From NCBI GenBank assembly GCA_016718655.1, contig JADKCV010000001.1:124001-188000 (forward strand): a stretch of DNA of 64,000 bases, in the 5' to 3' direction. Shown here piece by piece: positions 27,874 to 36,441 of the stretch; position 1 is the first letter of the stretch; each line of letters opens with the position of its first letter. Origin of the DNA: Flavobacteriales bacterium. Its GTDB lineage: Bacteria > Bacteroidota > Bacteroidia > Flavobacteriales_F > PHOS-HE28. The position numbers and the translations under genes are program-made. Under the pieces are notes generated by a model, which was not told where the DNA came from, ran no database searches, and saw only the letters and a program-made list of their open reading frames with translations.

Positions 27874-27900
27874 AAAAGCCCCGCGTATGTGGGGCTTTTT
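27874..27900 (+). terminator. Rho-independent terminator of the tRNA-Val pair
   Basis: The stem AGCCCC/GGGGCT with an eight-base loop is followed by T5, with A4 on the 5' side that extends the stem. It starts two bases after the second tRNA. The bases from here to 28007 hold nothing else that I can recognise. Confidence 0.9.
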
Positions 27901-28007
27901 GCGTGTTTTGCCATCCTTTTACGCGTTCAGAGGATCCCTCACACACCTAGTGTTACAGTGTTGCCACTCGACAGGTGACATCGGATCAGGCGACCGGAAC
28001 CGTTCTT

Positions 28008-30404
28008 TCAGAACTCCACCATCACTCCGATACTCGGGATGACAGTGGCTCCGTCGTTGGGAACGATCCGGGTCAGGTAACGCGAAGGATCGGCAGGGTC
28101 CACGGTGGGTTGGCCCGCAGCGTTACGCACCACGTCCACGAAGGGAACGCCCGGGAGTTCGGACCCCAATGCGTTCTCCACATCGAAGTACACGTTGAGG
28201 GTCCAGCCTTTGAAGTAGTAGCGCTTGTCCACGCGGGCGTTCAACTGGGTGAAGATGCGCAGTCGCTCCGTATTGATGCGACTGAAATCCAGTACACCTT
28301 GTTGGGTGGCGTCCCAGATGGGAATACGCGACGAGAGTCCCACATCGTAGGGTGTGTAGGGGCCACCGCCTTGCAGCCTGAAGTTCAGGCCCACTTCCCA
28401 ATCCTTGCGGAGGCGCCTGCCGGCCGTGGCATTGAGGATATGGCCATAATCCCAGCTGCTGGGGGCGAAACGACCGTCGGCATTGGTGAACTCGCTCTTC
28501 ACGAAGGTGTAGGACAGGATCCCGTAGAAGCCCTTGTACAGCTTCTGCTGCGCGAGGAACTCCACCCCATAGGAACGACCGCGCGAATCGGGGGACGCCA
28601 GCTCATTCCCGATGACCCCGAAGTCACCGCCGAGGTTGGCCAAGCTGATGCCCTTGTCCACCAGCAAGGGGTAGCGGTCGTACCACTTGTGGAAGCCCTC
28701 CACGGAGAACTTCGCATTGTCGCGTGTGTAGTATTCCACACCGGCCACCACGTGGTCCGCCTGGATATAGCGGATGCCCCGCTGCAGGTTGAGCAGGCTG
28801 CCCGCTGGATCGCGGAAGCCCAGCACAGTGTAGGGAGGGAGTTGGTAGAAACGCCCGGCATTGGCATTGATGGTGAAGGCATCGTTCACCGCATAGGACA
28901 GGGAGAGTCGAGGCGAGAGCTGATCGATCGGATCGCTCATGTTCACATTGAGCGTGTTGATGTCCGAGCGCAGGCCGAAGGAGCTGGAGAGCTTGCCGAA
29001 GGTGCGACTCAACTGGGCGAAGCCCCCGAACTTGTCAAGGGAGAGCGAACTGGTGTAATCGACGATCACTGCGTTGCCGGCGATCACGCGCTGGGTATAG
29101 GTGTCCGTGCTGTAGCGCGCATGCTCCGCGTTCACCCCGCCCACGAAGCGCCACGCGCCGAAGTTCATGATGGCCTCGTAGCGGAACTTGTTCTCCTCCT
29201 CCTGACTGCCATAACGCAACAGCAAGCCGGATGCGTCGCTCTCATCGTTGTTCCTGAACTTGCTGGCCTCGTTGAAGAGGTGGCTCCGGCTGACCACGAA
29301 CGTGTGGAACCCTTTGGCTACGAAGCGATCATAACGCGCTCCCACAGTGTAGTTCCATTGGTCGTTCTCCGGGATGTTCCCTAGGATGTAGCGGTTCCGC
29401 TCGAAGCGTTCCGCATCAGTTACCCCGTCGTTGGCCGAAGGGTTCAACTCCACATTGTCATACGCGCCGAGGCCGATGAAGGTGAGCCTTCCCTTGGACC
29501 CCATGCGGATGGTATGCTTGAACTGCGCATCGTTGTAGATGGGTAGGAAGGGCAGCTTCAGTGCTTGGAAGAGGAACTGCAGGTAGGAACGTCGGACGGA
29601 GATGATGGTGGAGGCGTTCTTGCCTGTGGGTCCATCGAATGTGAATCCCAGATCACTGCTGCCGAGCATGAAGGTGAAGGTGCGCTTCTCGGTGTTGCCT
29701 TCGGGTTGTTTGAACTCGAAGACGGAGCTCAGGGTATTGCCGCGCGCGGCGGGGAACGCGCCGGTGATCACATCCACCTCGCGAATGAAGTTGACGTTGA
29801 TCATGCCCACAGGCCCACCGCTGGAGCCCTGCGTGCTGAAGTGGTTGATAGTGGGCACCTCGATGCCATCAAGGTAGAAGCGGTTCTCGTTGGGTGCACC
29901 ACCTCGAATGATGATATCATTACGGAAACTGGCGGTGCTGGCCACGCCGGGAAGAGCCCGGATCACCTTACTGATGTCGCGGTTGCCACCGGGGTTGCGC
30001 ATGATCTCGGCCGAGCCGATCGTGCGCACGGACAACGGACTTTCCTGGGTGCGTGTGAAGGGTTTGCGGGTGATCTCCACCTCCTTGAGCTCGGTGGCGG
30101 AGGGCTCCAACGCGATCTCCAGCTCGACGGGGCGGGCCGTTCCCACTTGCACCTCGGTGATCACGCGGCGCTGGTAACCCACAGAGGATACGACGATATT
30201 GTACAGCCCGGGCTTCACGTCGCTCATCGAGAAGCGACCGTCGATATCGGTGGTGGCCCCCTGCGTGGTACCATCCAGGAGCACGTTCACAAAAGGCAGT
30301 GCGGCGCGTGTACGCGCATCGCTCACCAGCCCCTTCACCACGGCCTGGCTGAATGAAAGACCTGGAACAAGTGAAAGGACAAGACCGGCAAGAAAGGTTC
30401 TCAT
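28008..30404 (-). CDS. TonB-dependent outer-membrane receptor with carboxypeptidase-like N-terminal domain
   Basis: The protein is a 22-stranded barrel receptor for a ligand taken up with TonB energy. The start is ATG 30404, which gives the signal peptide MRTFLAGLVLSLVPGLSFSQ; the frame further upstream is not coding-like. Residues 20-105 form the CarboxypepD_reg-like domain (VVKGLVSDARTRAALPFVNV), then a plug domain (SVRTIGSAEIMRNPGGNRDISKVIRALPGV) and the barrel, ending in the aromatic VMVEF. The 798 residues are short for SusC (about 1000) and no SusD gene is adjacent, so an iron or vitamin receptor is as likely as a glycan receptor. The ligand is unknown. Confidence 0.9.
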   Translation of the reverse strand: MRTFLAGLVLSLVPGLSFSQAVVKGLVSDARTRAALPFVNVLLDGTTQGATTDIDGRFSMSDVKPGLYNIVVSSVGYQRRVITEVQVGTARPVELEIALEPSATELKEVEITRKPFTRTQESPLSVRTIGSAEIMRNPGGNRDISKVIRALPGVASTASFRNDIIIRGGAPNENRFYLDGIEVPTINHFSTQGSSGGPVGMINVNFIREVDVITGAFPAARGNTLSSVFEFKQPEGNTEKRTFTFMLGSSDLGFTFDGPTGKNASTIISVRRSYLQFLFQALKLPFLPIYNDAQFKHTIRMGSKGRLTFIGLGAYDNVELNPSANDGVTDAERFERNRYILGNIPENDQWNYTVGARYDRFVAKGFHTFVVSRSHLFNEASKFRNNDESDASGLLLRYGSQEEENKFRYEAIMNFGAWRFVGGVNAEHARYSTDTYTQRVIAGNAVIVDYTSSLSLDKFGGFAQLSRTFGKLSSSFGLRSDINTLNVNMSDPIDQLSPRLSLSYAVNDAFTINANAGRFYQLPPYTVLGFRDPAGSLLNLQRGIRYIQADHVVAGVEYYTRDNAKFSVEGFHKWYDRYPLLVDKGISLANLGGDFGVIGNELASPDSRGRSYGVEFLAQQKLYKGFYGILSYTFVKSEFTNADGRFAPSSWDYGHILNATAGRRLRKDWEVGLNFRLQGGGPYTPYDVGLSSRIPIWDATQQGVLDFSRINTERLRIFTQLNARVDKRYYFKGWTLNVYFDVENALGSELPGVPFVDVVRNAAGQPTVDPADPSRYLTRIVPNDGATVIPSIGVMVEF

Positions 30405-30554
30405 GGGAGCAGCGGATGGGCCAAACGGGTGGAACAGCCAGATCGGAGCGTTGTTCGTCCTACGCGATAACGCACAACACAATACCCTGGTGGTCAATTA
30501 CTTACATAAATGAAGTAGGTGGTTTGGTCCCCCAATTGTCATGGCAGATCCATT

Positions 30555-30630
30555 TTGTTTAAGGTTTTCTTGGAAAGATGAAACAATGGTTGCAATCTTT
30601 GTTCACTCTTTCGAGCAATACATTAAACAA
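30555..30630 (+). promoter_or_regulatory. Promoter/operator region of the carotenoid operon with paired inverted hexamers
   Basis: Two inverted pairs with the same 20-base spacer are visible: TTGTTT 30555-30560 with AAACAA 30581-30586, and TTGTTC 30599-30604 with AAACAA 30625-30630. A -7-like AATCTTTG (30594-30601) overlaps the second pair, and the sigma-factor ATG follows 8 bases after the last hexamer. This geometry fits a dimeric regulator blocking the promoter. Light-responsive CarH/LitR-type MerR repressors control carotenoid genes in other bacteria, but no such gene is in the window. The rest of 30405-30638 is AT-rich with no gene. Confidence 0.5.
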
Positions 30631-30638
30631 ATCACATT

Positions 30639-31148
30639 ATGTCCACCCTCGAGTTCCAACAGCAACTGGTCGGCTTGCGTCAGCAACTTTACTACTTCGC
30701 GCTCAGTTTGACGAAGGATCGTGAGAATGCGGCGGACCTTCTTCAGGAGAGCTTGATGCGCGCGCTCACCTACCGGGACAAGTTCCGGGACAACACCAAC
30801 TTCAAGGCGTGGTTGTACACCATCATGAAGAACACGTTCATCAACGACCACCGACGCAACAAGCGGAAGAAGGCTTTGATGGACAATGTGGATAGGGAGC
30901 GTGAGCAGGTCCGTCGGGTACAAACACCAGCGAGTACCGAGGCCTCGATGAAGATGTCGGAGATACAGCGTAGCTTGGAGCAATTGGACCCGGCCTTCCG
31001 CACGCCCTTCACCATGCACCATGAGGGCTACAAGTACCACGAGATCGCCGAACACTTGGGTATACCGATCGGCACGGTCAAAAGCCGCATCTTCCAAGCC
31101 CGACAACGCCTCATGGAAATGCTCACCGATAAGAACGTCCCCGCCTGA
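30639..31148 (+). CDS. ECF-type RNA polymerase sigma factor heading the carotenoid operon
   Basis: The 169-residue protein has sigma region 2 (YYFALSLTKDRENAADLLQE, then FKAWLYTIMKNTFIND) and region 4 (YHEIAEHLGIPIGTVKSRIF), joined by a short linker, with no region 3 or 1.1. Such group-4 sigma factors direct polymerase to stress or envelope regulons. Its stop overlaps the crtI start (TGATG), so it is the first gene of the carotenoid and photolyase operon. No anti-sigma gene is next to it, suggesting control at transcription by the upstream operator. Sigma factors in this position are known from other flavobacterial carotenoid clusters. Confidence 0.92.
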   Translation: MSTLEFQQQLVGLRQQLYYFALSLTKDRENAADLLQESLMRALTYRDKFRDNTNFKAWLYTIMKNTFINDHRRNKRKKALMDNVDREREQVRRVQTPASTEASMKMSEIQRSLEQLDPAFRTPFTMHHEGYKYHEIAEHLGIPIGTVKSRIFQARQRLMEMLTDKNVPA

Positions 31149-32656
31149 TGCCCCACGCCATTGTCATCGGTTCCGGGTTCGCCGGCTTGGCCGCTGCTGC
31201 CTCTCTTGGACGACAAGGATATGCGGTGACCGTGGTGGAGAAGAACGCAACGCCGGGGGGTAGGGCACGCACATGGAGCGAAAAGGGGTTCACTTTCGAC
31301 ATGGGTCCGAGTTTCTATTGGATGCCAGAAGTGTTCGAACGCTTCTTCCGTGAGCAAGGAACCGCTGTGAAGGAGCTCTATGACCTGGTCCGTCTCGACC
31401 CCTCGTACAGTGTGGTCTTCGGACCAGGTGAGAAATGGGAATTGCCTGCGGACCCCGTCGCACTGCGGGCCTTTTTCGACAGCAAGGAGCCCGGTGCAGG
31501 TGCACAGTTGGAACGGTTCTTGGCCGAGGCCAAGTTGAAGTATGAACTCGGCATGGGTGAACTGGTATATCGGCCTTCTCTTTCTTGGAGCGAATACATG
31601 CATCCCGGTCTGATCGGTGGTTTGCTCAAGACGAAGGTGTTCCGTTCGTTGCGCAAGCATGTGCGCGCTCATTTCACTGATGAACGGTTGCGCCTGCTTA
31701 TGGAATTTCCGGTGCTGTTCCTGGGAGCGGCACCGCAGAACACGCCGGCGCTCTACAGCCTGATGAATTATGCCGACATGGAACTGGGTACGTGGTATCC
31801 CATGGGCGGCATGGGTAAGGTGGTGGATGCTTTCGTGCGGGTCGCCGAGCAGAACGGAGCGGTGATCCGCTTGAGCGAACCCGTGAAGCGTGTGGTGGTG
31901 GAAGGTGGACGGGCCGTGGGTGTGGAGACCAGCAAGGGCATGCTGAAGGCTGATGTGGTAGTGGCGGGTGCCGATTACCATCACGTGGATCAAGAACTTC
32001 TGCCCAAGGGTATGAACGCCTACAGCCCATCGTATTGGAAAGGAAGGACGATGGCTCCTTCGGGTCTGCTGTTCTATCTGGGATTCGACCGTCGGCTCCC
32101 TGATCTGGAACACCATACCCTCTTCTTCGACGAATCATTGGACCAGCACTCCGTGGAGATCTACGACCGACCGATGTGGCCGAGCAAACCGTTGTTCTAC
32201 ACGAGTTGTTCCTCCAAGACCGATCCAAGTGTCGCACCGGACGGTTGCGAGAACATGGTCATCCTCATCCCCATCGCGCCGGGCCTCCCCGACGACGATA
32301 CGACACGCGAGCGGTACTATGGGATCGTCATGGATCGTTTGCGCAAACACCTGGGTTTCGACCCCAGGTCCCACGTCATCCTCAAGCGCAGTTACAGCAT
32401 CAACGATCTCCGATCCGACTACAACGCCTTCCAAGGCAATGCCTACGGCATGGCGAACACCATCCTGCAAACAGGTCCCTTGCGTCCGAGCATGAAGAGC
32501 AAGAAGATCCGAGGACTCTACTACACCGGGCAATTGACCGTACCCGGACCAGGAGTGCCACCGGCCATCATCAGCGGTCAGGTGGTCGCAGACCTCATTG
32601 TGAACGAACATGCCGTGGCGAGCCGTAAGGCAGCTGCTCAACCCATGAACGCATGA
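31148..32656 (+). CDS. crtI: Phytoene desaturase
   Basis: CrtI introduces double bonds into phytoene to give lycopene. The N-terminal FAD fold is AIVIGSGFAGLAAAASL with the following EKNATPGGRART. The C-terminal signature is GLYYTGQLTVPGPGVPPAIISGQVVADLI, which is characteristic of the bacterial CrtI family. The 502-residue length is normal. The start codon overlaps the sigma-factor stop, and the stop overlaps crtB, so translation is coupled throughout. A dehydrosqualene desaturase (CrtN) is the main alternative, but the CrtB partner and CrtZ favour C40 carotenoids. Confidence 0.93.
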   Translation: MPHAIVIGSGFAGLAAAASLGRQGYAVTVVEKNATPGGRARTWSEKGFTFDMGPSFYWMPEVFERFFREQGTAVKELYDLVRLDPSYSVVFGPGEKWELPADPVALRAFFDSKEPGAGAQLERFLAEAKLKYELGMGELVYRPSLSWSEYMHPGLIGGLLKTKVFRSLRKHVRAHFTDERLRLLMEFPVLFLGAAPQNTPALYSLMNYADMELGTWYPMGGMGKVVDAFVRVAEQNGAVIRLSEPVKRVVVEGGRAVGVETSKGMLKADVVVAGADYHHVDQELLPKGMNAYSPSYWKGRTMAPSGLLFYLGFDRRLPDLEHHTLFFDESLDQHSVEIYDRPMWPSKPLFYTSCSSKTDPSVAPDGCENMVILIPIAPGLPDDDTTRERYYGIVMDRLRKHLGFDPRSHVILKRSYSINDLRSDYNAFQGNAYGMANTILQTGPLRPSMKSKKIRGLYYTGQLTVPGPGVPPAIISGQVVADLIVNEHAVASRKAAAQPMNA

Positions 32657-33495
32657 ATAGCGTGGCGCTCTTCGATCAGGTGTGCCAGAAAGCAAGCAAG
32701 CACACGACCTATGGTTATAGCACGTCCTTTTCACTGGGGATCCGCTCGTTGGACAAGCGTTTCCATGCGCCGATCCACGCCATCTATGGTTTCGTGCGGT
32801 TCGCCGATGAGATCGTGGACACGTTCCACGGCTACGACAAACAGGACCTGCTTCGCCGGTTCCGGGAGGACACACATAGGTCCATTGCCGAGGGGATCAG
32901 CCTGAACCCGATCCTACATAGCTTCCAGCGGGTGGTGAACACCTTCCACATCGAAGCGGAGCTGTATGACACCTTCTTGGACAGTATGGCCATGGACCTC
33001 AGGAACACGGCACACGACCAACAGAGCTACGAGACCTACATCCTGGGTAGCGCCGAGGTGGTAGGATTGATGTGCCTGCGTGTGTTCTGCGAGGGCGACC
33101 ATGCGCTCTACGCGAAGCTCAAGCCCGCGGCCATGAAGTTGGGAGCTGCTTTCCAGAAGGTGAACTTCCTCCGCGACCTGAAGGACGACCACCAGAACCT
33201 AGGACGTACGTACTTCCCGGGCATCGATGTGAACCGGATGGACGCTGTCACCAAGGCGCGGATCGAGGAGGACATCCAACACGACTTCGATGAGGCGCTC
33301 ATCGGGATCCGTCAGTTACCCAAAGGTGCTCGGTTCGGGGTGTACATCGCCTACGTCTACTACCTGAACCTCTTCCGCAAGATCAAGGCGCTGCCATTCG
33401 ACCGGATCCTGAAGGAACGGGTCCGTGTGCGCAATCGTCGCAAGATCGCCTTGCTCACCACCAGCTATCTACGCCACAGTTTCGGCGCACTATGA
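32653..33495 (+). CDS. crtB: Phytoene synthase
   Basis: CrtB condenses two geranylgeranyl diphosphates into phytoene. The two Asp-rich diphosphate-binding motifs are recognisable: VRFADEIVDTF (DEIVD) near residue 58 and FLRDLKDDHQNLGR near 175. The N-terminal YSTSFSLGIR segment is also typical of head-to-head prenyl synthases. At 280 residues it has normal length for the Bacteroidota form. The ATG overlaps the crtI stop and its own stop overlaps idi. No geranylgeranyl diphosphate synthase gene lies in the window. Confidence 0.93.
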   Translation: MNSVALFDQVCQKASKHTTYGYSTSFSLGIRSLDKRFHAPIHAIYGFVRFADEIVDTFHGYDKQDLLRRFREDTHRSIAEGISLNPILHSFQRVVNTFHIEAELYDTFLDSMAMDLRNTAHDQQSYETYILGSAEVVGLMCLRVFCEGDHALYAKLKPAAMKLGAAFQKVNFLRDLKDDHQNLGRTYFPGIDVNRMDAVTKARIEEDIQHDFDEALIGIRQLPKGARFGVYIAYVYYLNLFRKIKALPFDRILKERVRVRNRRKIALLTTSYLRHSFGAL

Positions 33496-34043
33496 ACATG
33501 GACCATCCTACGGAGGAGCTGGTGTTGTTGGTGAATGAACGGGATGAGGCCGTGGGTACCATGGGCAAGTTGCGTGCCCATCAGGAAGGTGCGCTGCACC
33601 GAGCGTTCAGCGTCTTCCTGTTCGATGATCAAGGCCGCTTGCTCCTACAGAAACGGGCTGTAGGAAAGTACCATAGCGGTGGCCTATGGACCAATACATG
33701 TTGCAGCCATCCCCGGCCGGATGAAACCGTGGTGGACGCAGCGCGAAGGAGGCTCCGTGAGGAGATGGGCATCGATACCGAAGTGGCCCCGCGCTTCAGC
33801 TTCCTATACAAGGCTCATTTCGAGAACGGCCTTTACGAGCATGAACTCGACCATGTCCTGTTCGGCCAATGGTCGGGGGTGGCCACGCCCGATCCCGATG
33901 AGGCCGAGGATTGGCGTTACATGCATCTCCATGAGATCGCGGCGGACATGGCCCTGCATCCGGAACACTACACGATCTGGTTGCGCACCTGCTGGGACCA
34001 GGTGTGCGCCCACGCGCCAACGCGCGACAAGAGTCCCCATTGA
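33492..34043 (+). CDS. idi: Isopentenyl-diphosphate delta-isomerase (type 1)
   Basis: Idi interconverts isopentenyl and dimethylallyl diphosphate, supplying precursors for the carotenoids. It is a Nudix-fold protein: the catalytic Cys is in TNTCCSHPRPDE and the acidic metal motif in the RRRLREEMGI helix. The early ELVLLVNERDEAVGT and KLRAHQEGALHRAFSVFLF are classic type-1 signatures. At 183 residues it is complete. It sits within the carotenoid operon with a four-base overlap with crtB. Confidence 0.94.
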   Translation: MNMDHPTEELVLLVNERDEAVGTMGKLRAHQEGALHRAFSVFLFDDQGRLLLQKRAVGKYHSGGLWTNTCCSHPRPDETVVDAARRRLREEMGIDTEVAPRFSFLYKAHFENGLYEHELDHVLFGQWSGVATPDPDEAEDWRYMHLHEIAADMALHPEHYTIWLRTCWDQVCAHAPTRDKSPH

Positions 34044-34054
34044 ACCCGACCACG

Positions 34055-34741
34055 ATGTTGATGAAGAAGAACGGTGCGGTGATCACGCTGCATGGACAGT
34101 GCGACCCGTTGGAACATTTGGAACTGCTCGGCCAGGTGGACACACCTCTGCGCGCGGATGCCTTCGATCTCTCGGAGACCGAGAAGGTGGCTCGTATTGC
34201 TGAACATTTCAAAGGCATCATGGATACCTTGGGACTCGACCTCACGGACGACAGTCTGAAAGGCACGCCATTGCGCGTGGCCAAGATGTATGTCAACGAG
34301 GTGTTCAGTGGATTGCACCCGGATAACAAGCCGACACCCACCCTCTTCGCCAACAAGTTCGGTTACCAGGGCATGTTGGTGGAGCGCGACATCACGGTGC
34401 ACAGCTTCTGCGAGCACCACTTCGTGCCCATCATCGGCAGGGCCACCGTGGCCTACTTCAGCAGCGGCCAGGTCATCGGGCTCAGTAAATTGGACCGCAT
34501 CGTGAAGTACTATGCCTCACGCCCGCAGGTGCAGGAAAGGCTCACGGAGCAGATCGCTGCGGAATTGAAATTGGTGCTGCGCACGGACGACGTGGCGGTA
34601 CTCATCGACGCCGAGCACATGTGCGTGAAGCTTCGCGGAGTGAAGGACGAGTGCTCAAGCACGGTCACGAGCCATTTCAGCGGTCGCTTCGAGGAGGAAG
34701 GTGTCCGGCAGGAATTCCTGGCATACCTGCACCGCAAGTGA
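34055..34741 (+). CDS. folE: GTP cyclohydrolase I
   Basis: FolE converts GTP to dihydroneopterin triphosphate, the first step to folates and pterins. Zinc and substrate residues are in DITVHSFCEHHFVPIIGRATVAY (Cys and His ligands), followed by GLSKLDRIVKYYASRPQVQERLT and the late EHMCVKLRGV. I start at ATG 34055, 12 bases after idi; a second ATG two codons later is equally possible. The stop overlaps the photolyase GTG start, so the two are translationally coupled. Supplying the methenyl-tetrahydrofolate antenna of the photolyase is a plausible reason for its place in this operon. Confidence 0.94.
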   Translation: MLMKKNGAVITLHGQCDPLEHLELLGQVDTPLRADAFDLSETEKVARIAEHFKGIMDTLGLDLTDDSLKGTPLRVAKMYVNEVFSGLHPDNKPTPTLFANKFGYQGMLVERDITVHSFCEHHFVPIIGRATVAYFSSGQVIGLSKLDRIVKYYASRPQVQERLTEQIAAELKLVLRTDDVAVLIDAEHMCVKLRGVKDECSSTVTSHFSGRFEEEGVRQEFLAYLHRK

Positions 34742-36086
34742 GCATCAAGCCTCGCATCGCCATCCACTGGTTCCGCCGCGACCTGCGGGTTGAGGACAAC
34801 CACGGACTGTTCCGCGCATTGACGGACCACGGGAACGTATTGCCCTTTTGTTCATCTTCGACACGGACATCCTGGACAAGCTGCAGGACAAGGCCGATCG
34901 ACGGGTCGAGTTCATCCATCGGGCGCTCACCAGGCTGCAGGTGAAGTTCGTGGAACAGGGATCCTCGCTGCTGGTGGAGCATGGGCGGCCATTGGATGTC
35001 TGGAAGTGCCTTCTGGAGCGCTTCGATATCACGGCTGTCACCACCAACCACGACCACGAACCTTACGCCAATTCACGGGACAAGGCGATCGAGGACCTGT
35101 TGGTCGCTCATGGGGTCCCGTTCCACACCTACAAGGACATCAGCATCTTCGAACGGGATGAGGTGATGAAGGATGCCGGTGGGCCTTACACGGTGTATAC
35201 CCCGTACATGCGCAAGTGGAAGGCACTATTCACCCCCGAGGCGGCGAAGCCCTTCCCCAGCGGGCATCATTTGGATGGCTTGTGGCGGTCATCGCCCTTG
35301 CCTCTTCCCAGTTTGGAGGTTTTGGGCTTCCTGACCACCGACCTGGGTGAACTGCCCATGATGGTAAGCGCATCGCTTCTGAAACATTACCATGAAACGA
35401 GGGACACGCCGTCCATACCAGGTACCAGCCGGATGAGCCCGCACCTGCGCTTCGGTACGGTGAGCGTGCGCTCACTGGTACGCGAGGCACTGAAGCACAG
35501 TGACAAGTACCTGAACGAGCTGATCTGGCGGGAATTCTACATGCAGATCCTGTGGCATTTCCCCCACCCCGACAAGGCCTTCAAACCCGCCTATGACAAC
35601 ATTGCCTGGCGGCATGATGAGCAGGCGTTCAAGGCCTGGTGTGAAGGTCGCACAGGATATCCCCTGGTCGATGCCGGGATGCGTGAGTTGAACGCTACAG
35701 GCCTGATGCACAATCGTGTGCGCATGGTCGTGGCCAGCTTCCTGACGAAGCACCTGTTGATCGACTGGCGCTGGGGCGAAGCATGGTTCGCTGCCAAATT
35801 GCTGGATTTCGAGTTAAGCAGCAACAATGGCGGTTGGCAGTGGGCATCGGGGTCCGGGTGCGACGCAGCCCCCTATTTCCGGGTATTCAACCCACACCTG
35901 CAGTTGGAGAAGTTCGACCCCGCGTTAAAATATGTCAAGATCTGGGTACCGGAGTACGGTTCGGCAAACTATGTGCAGCCCATGGTCGTTCATGAAGTAG
36001 CCCGCAAGCGAGCGTTGGAGACCTATAAACAGGGCCTCGAAGGTTCACGGGCGATGGAGCAAGGACAAACCAAACTTTTCACATAG
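34738..36086 (+). CDS. Cryptochrome/class I photolyase family protein, frame interrupted once
   Basis: Photolyases repair cyclobutane pyrimidine dimers with light through FAD. The gene starts at GTG 34738 (SIKPRIAIHWFRRDLRVEDN), overlapping the folE stop. The frame breaks near 34845, where adding one base in the CCCTTTT run gives a normal N-terminal strand (NVLP, then FIFDTDILDKLQDK). The rest is intact: NELIWREFYMQILWHFP, YPLVDAGMRELNATGLMHNR, and the FAD-site signature ending SSNNGGWQWASGSGCD and YFRVFNP. Restored length is about 449 residues. The conserved C-terminus favours a repair photolyase over a pure photoreceptor. A sequencing deletion is the simplest cause of the break. Confidence 0.88.
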
Positions 36087-36088
36087 CC

Positions 36089-36250
36089 ATGCCACGCAAA
36101 AAGAAAACCCTGATCCTGACCCAGCCTGTGAAAGAGGGCTTGAAGGCCATTAAGGTCCGTCTGGATGCCCGCACCGTCATCACCCTTGCCAGCCAGAAGG
36201 CGTTGGAGTTCTGGCGCCAGCGATACCCGAAGTTGGAGGTGATCGGTTGA
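36089..36250 (+). CDS. Small basic protein, first of a tandem pair
   Basis: The 53-residue protein starts 3 bases after the photolyase stop. It is basic at the N-terminus (MPRKKK), has a central KAIKVRLDARTVIT strand-like segment, and ends RYPKLEVIG. It is 36/53 identical to the next small protein and exactly the same length, so the pair arose by tandem duplication. I do not recognise the family. Strong conservation between the copies and placement inside a tight operon argue that both are real. A small nucleic-acid-binding role would suit the charge pattern but is a guess. Confidence 0.7.
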   Translation: MPRKKKTLILTQPVKEGLKAIKVRLDARTVITLASQKALEFWRQRYPKLEVIG

Positions 36251-36270
36251 CCCCACTTACCAGCACTGAA

Positions 36271-36432
36271 ATGCCACGCAAGAAACCTGCGCTCATCTTG
36301 GAACGGCCGATCAAACCGGGAGTCAAGGAGATCAAGGTCCGACTGGACTCCCGTACGGTGATCACGGTGTCGAGCAAGAATGCGCTCGAGGCGTGGAAGC
36401 TTCGGTACCCGAAGTTGGAGATCATCGGATAA
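36271..36432 (+). CDS. Small basic protein, second of a tandem pair
   Basis: This 53-residue paralogue of the preceding protein starts at ATG 36271, aligned end to end with the first copy (MPRKK at the start, KEIKVRLDSRTVIT in the middle, RYPKLEIIG at the end). An earlier in-frame GTG at 36247 would add eight residues, but the alignment favours 36271. The substitutions are mostly conservative (V/I, L/V, A/S, R/K), consistent with purifying selection. It lies 9 bases before the SRPBCC gene in the carotenoid operon. Function unknown. Confidence 0.7.
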   Translation: MPRKKPALILERPIKPGVKEIKVRLDSRTVITVSSKNALEAWKLRYPKLEIIG

Positions 36433-36441
36433 GAGGGTGAC

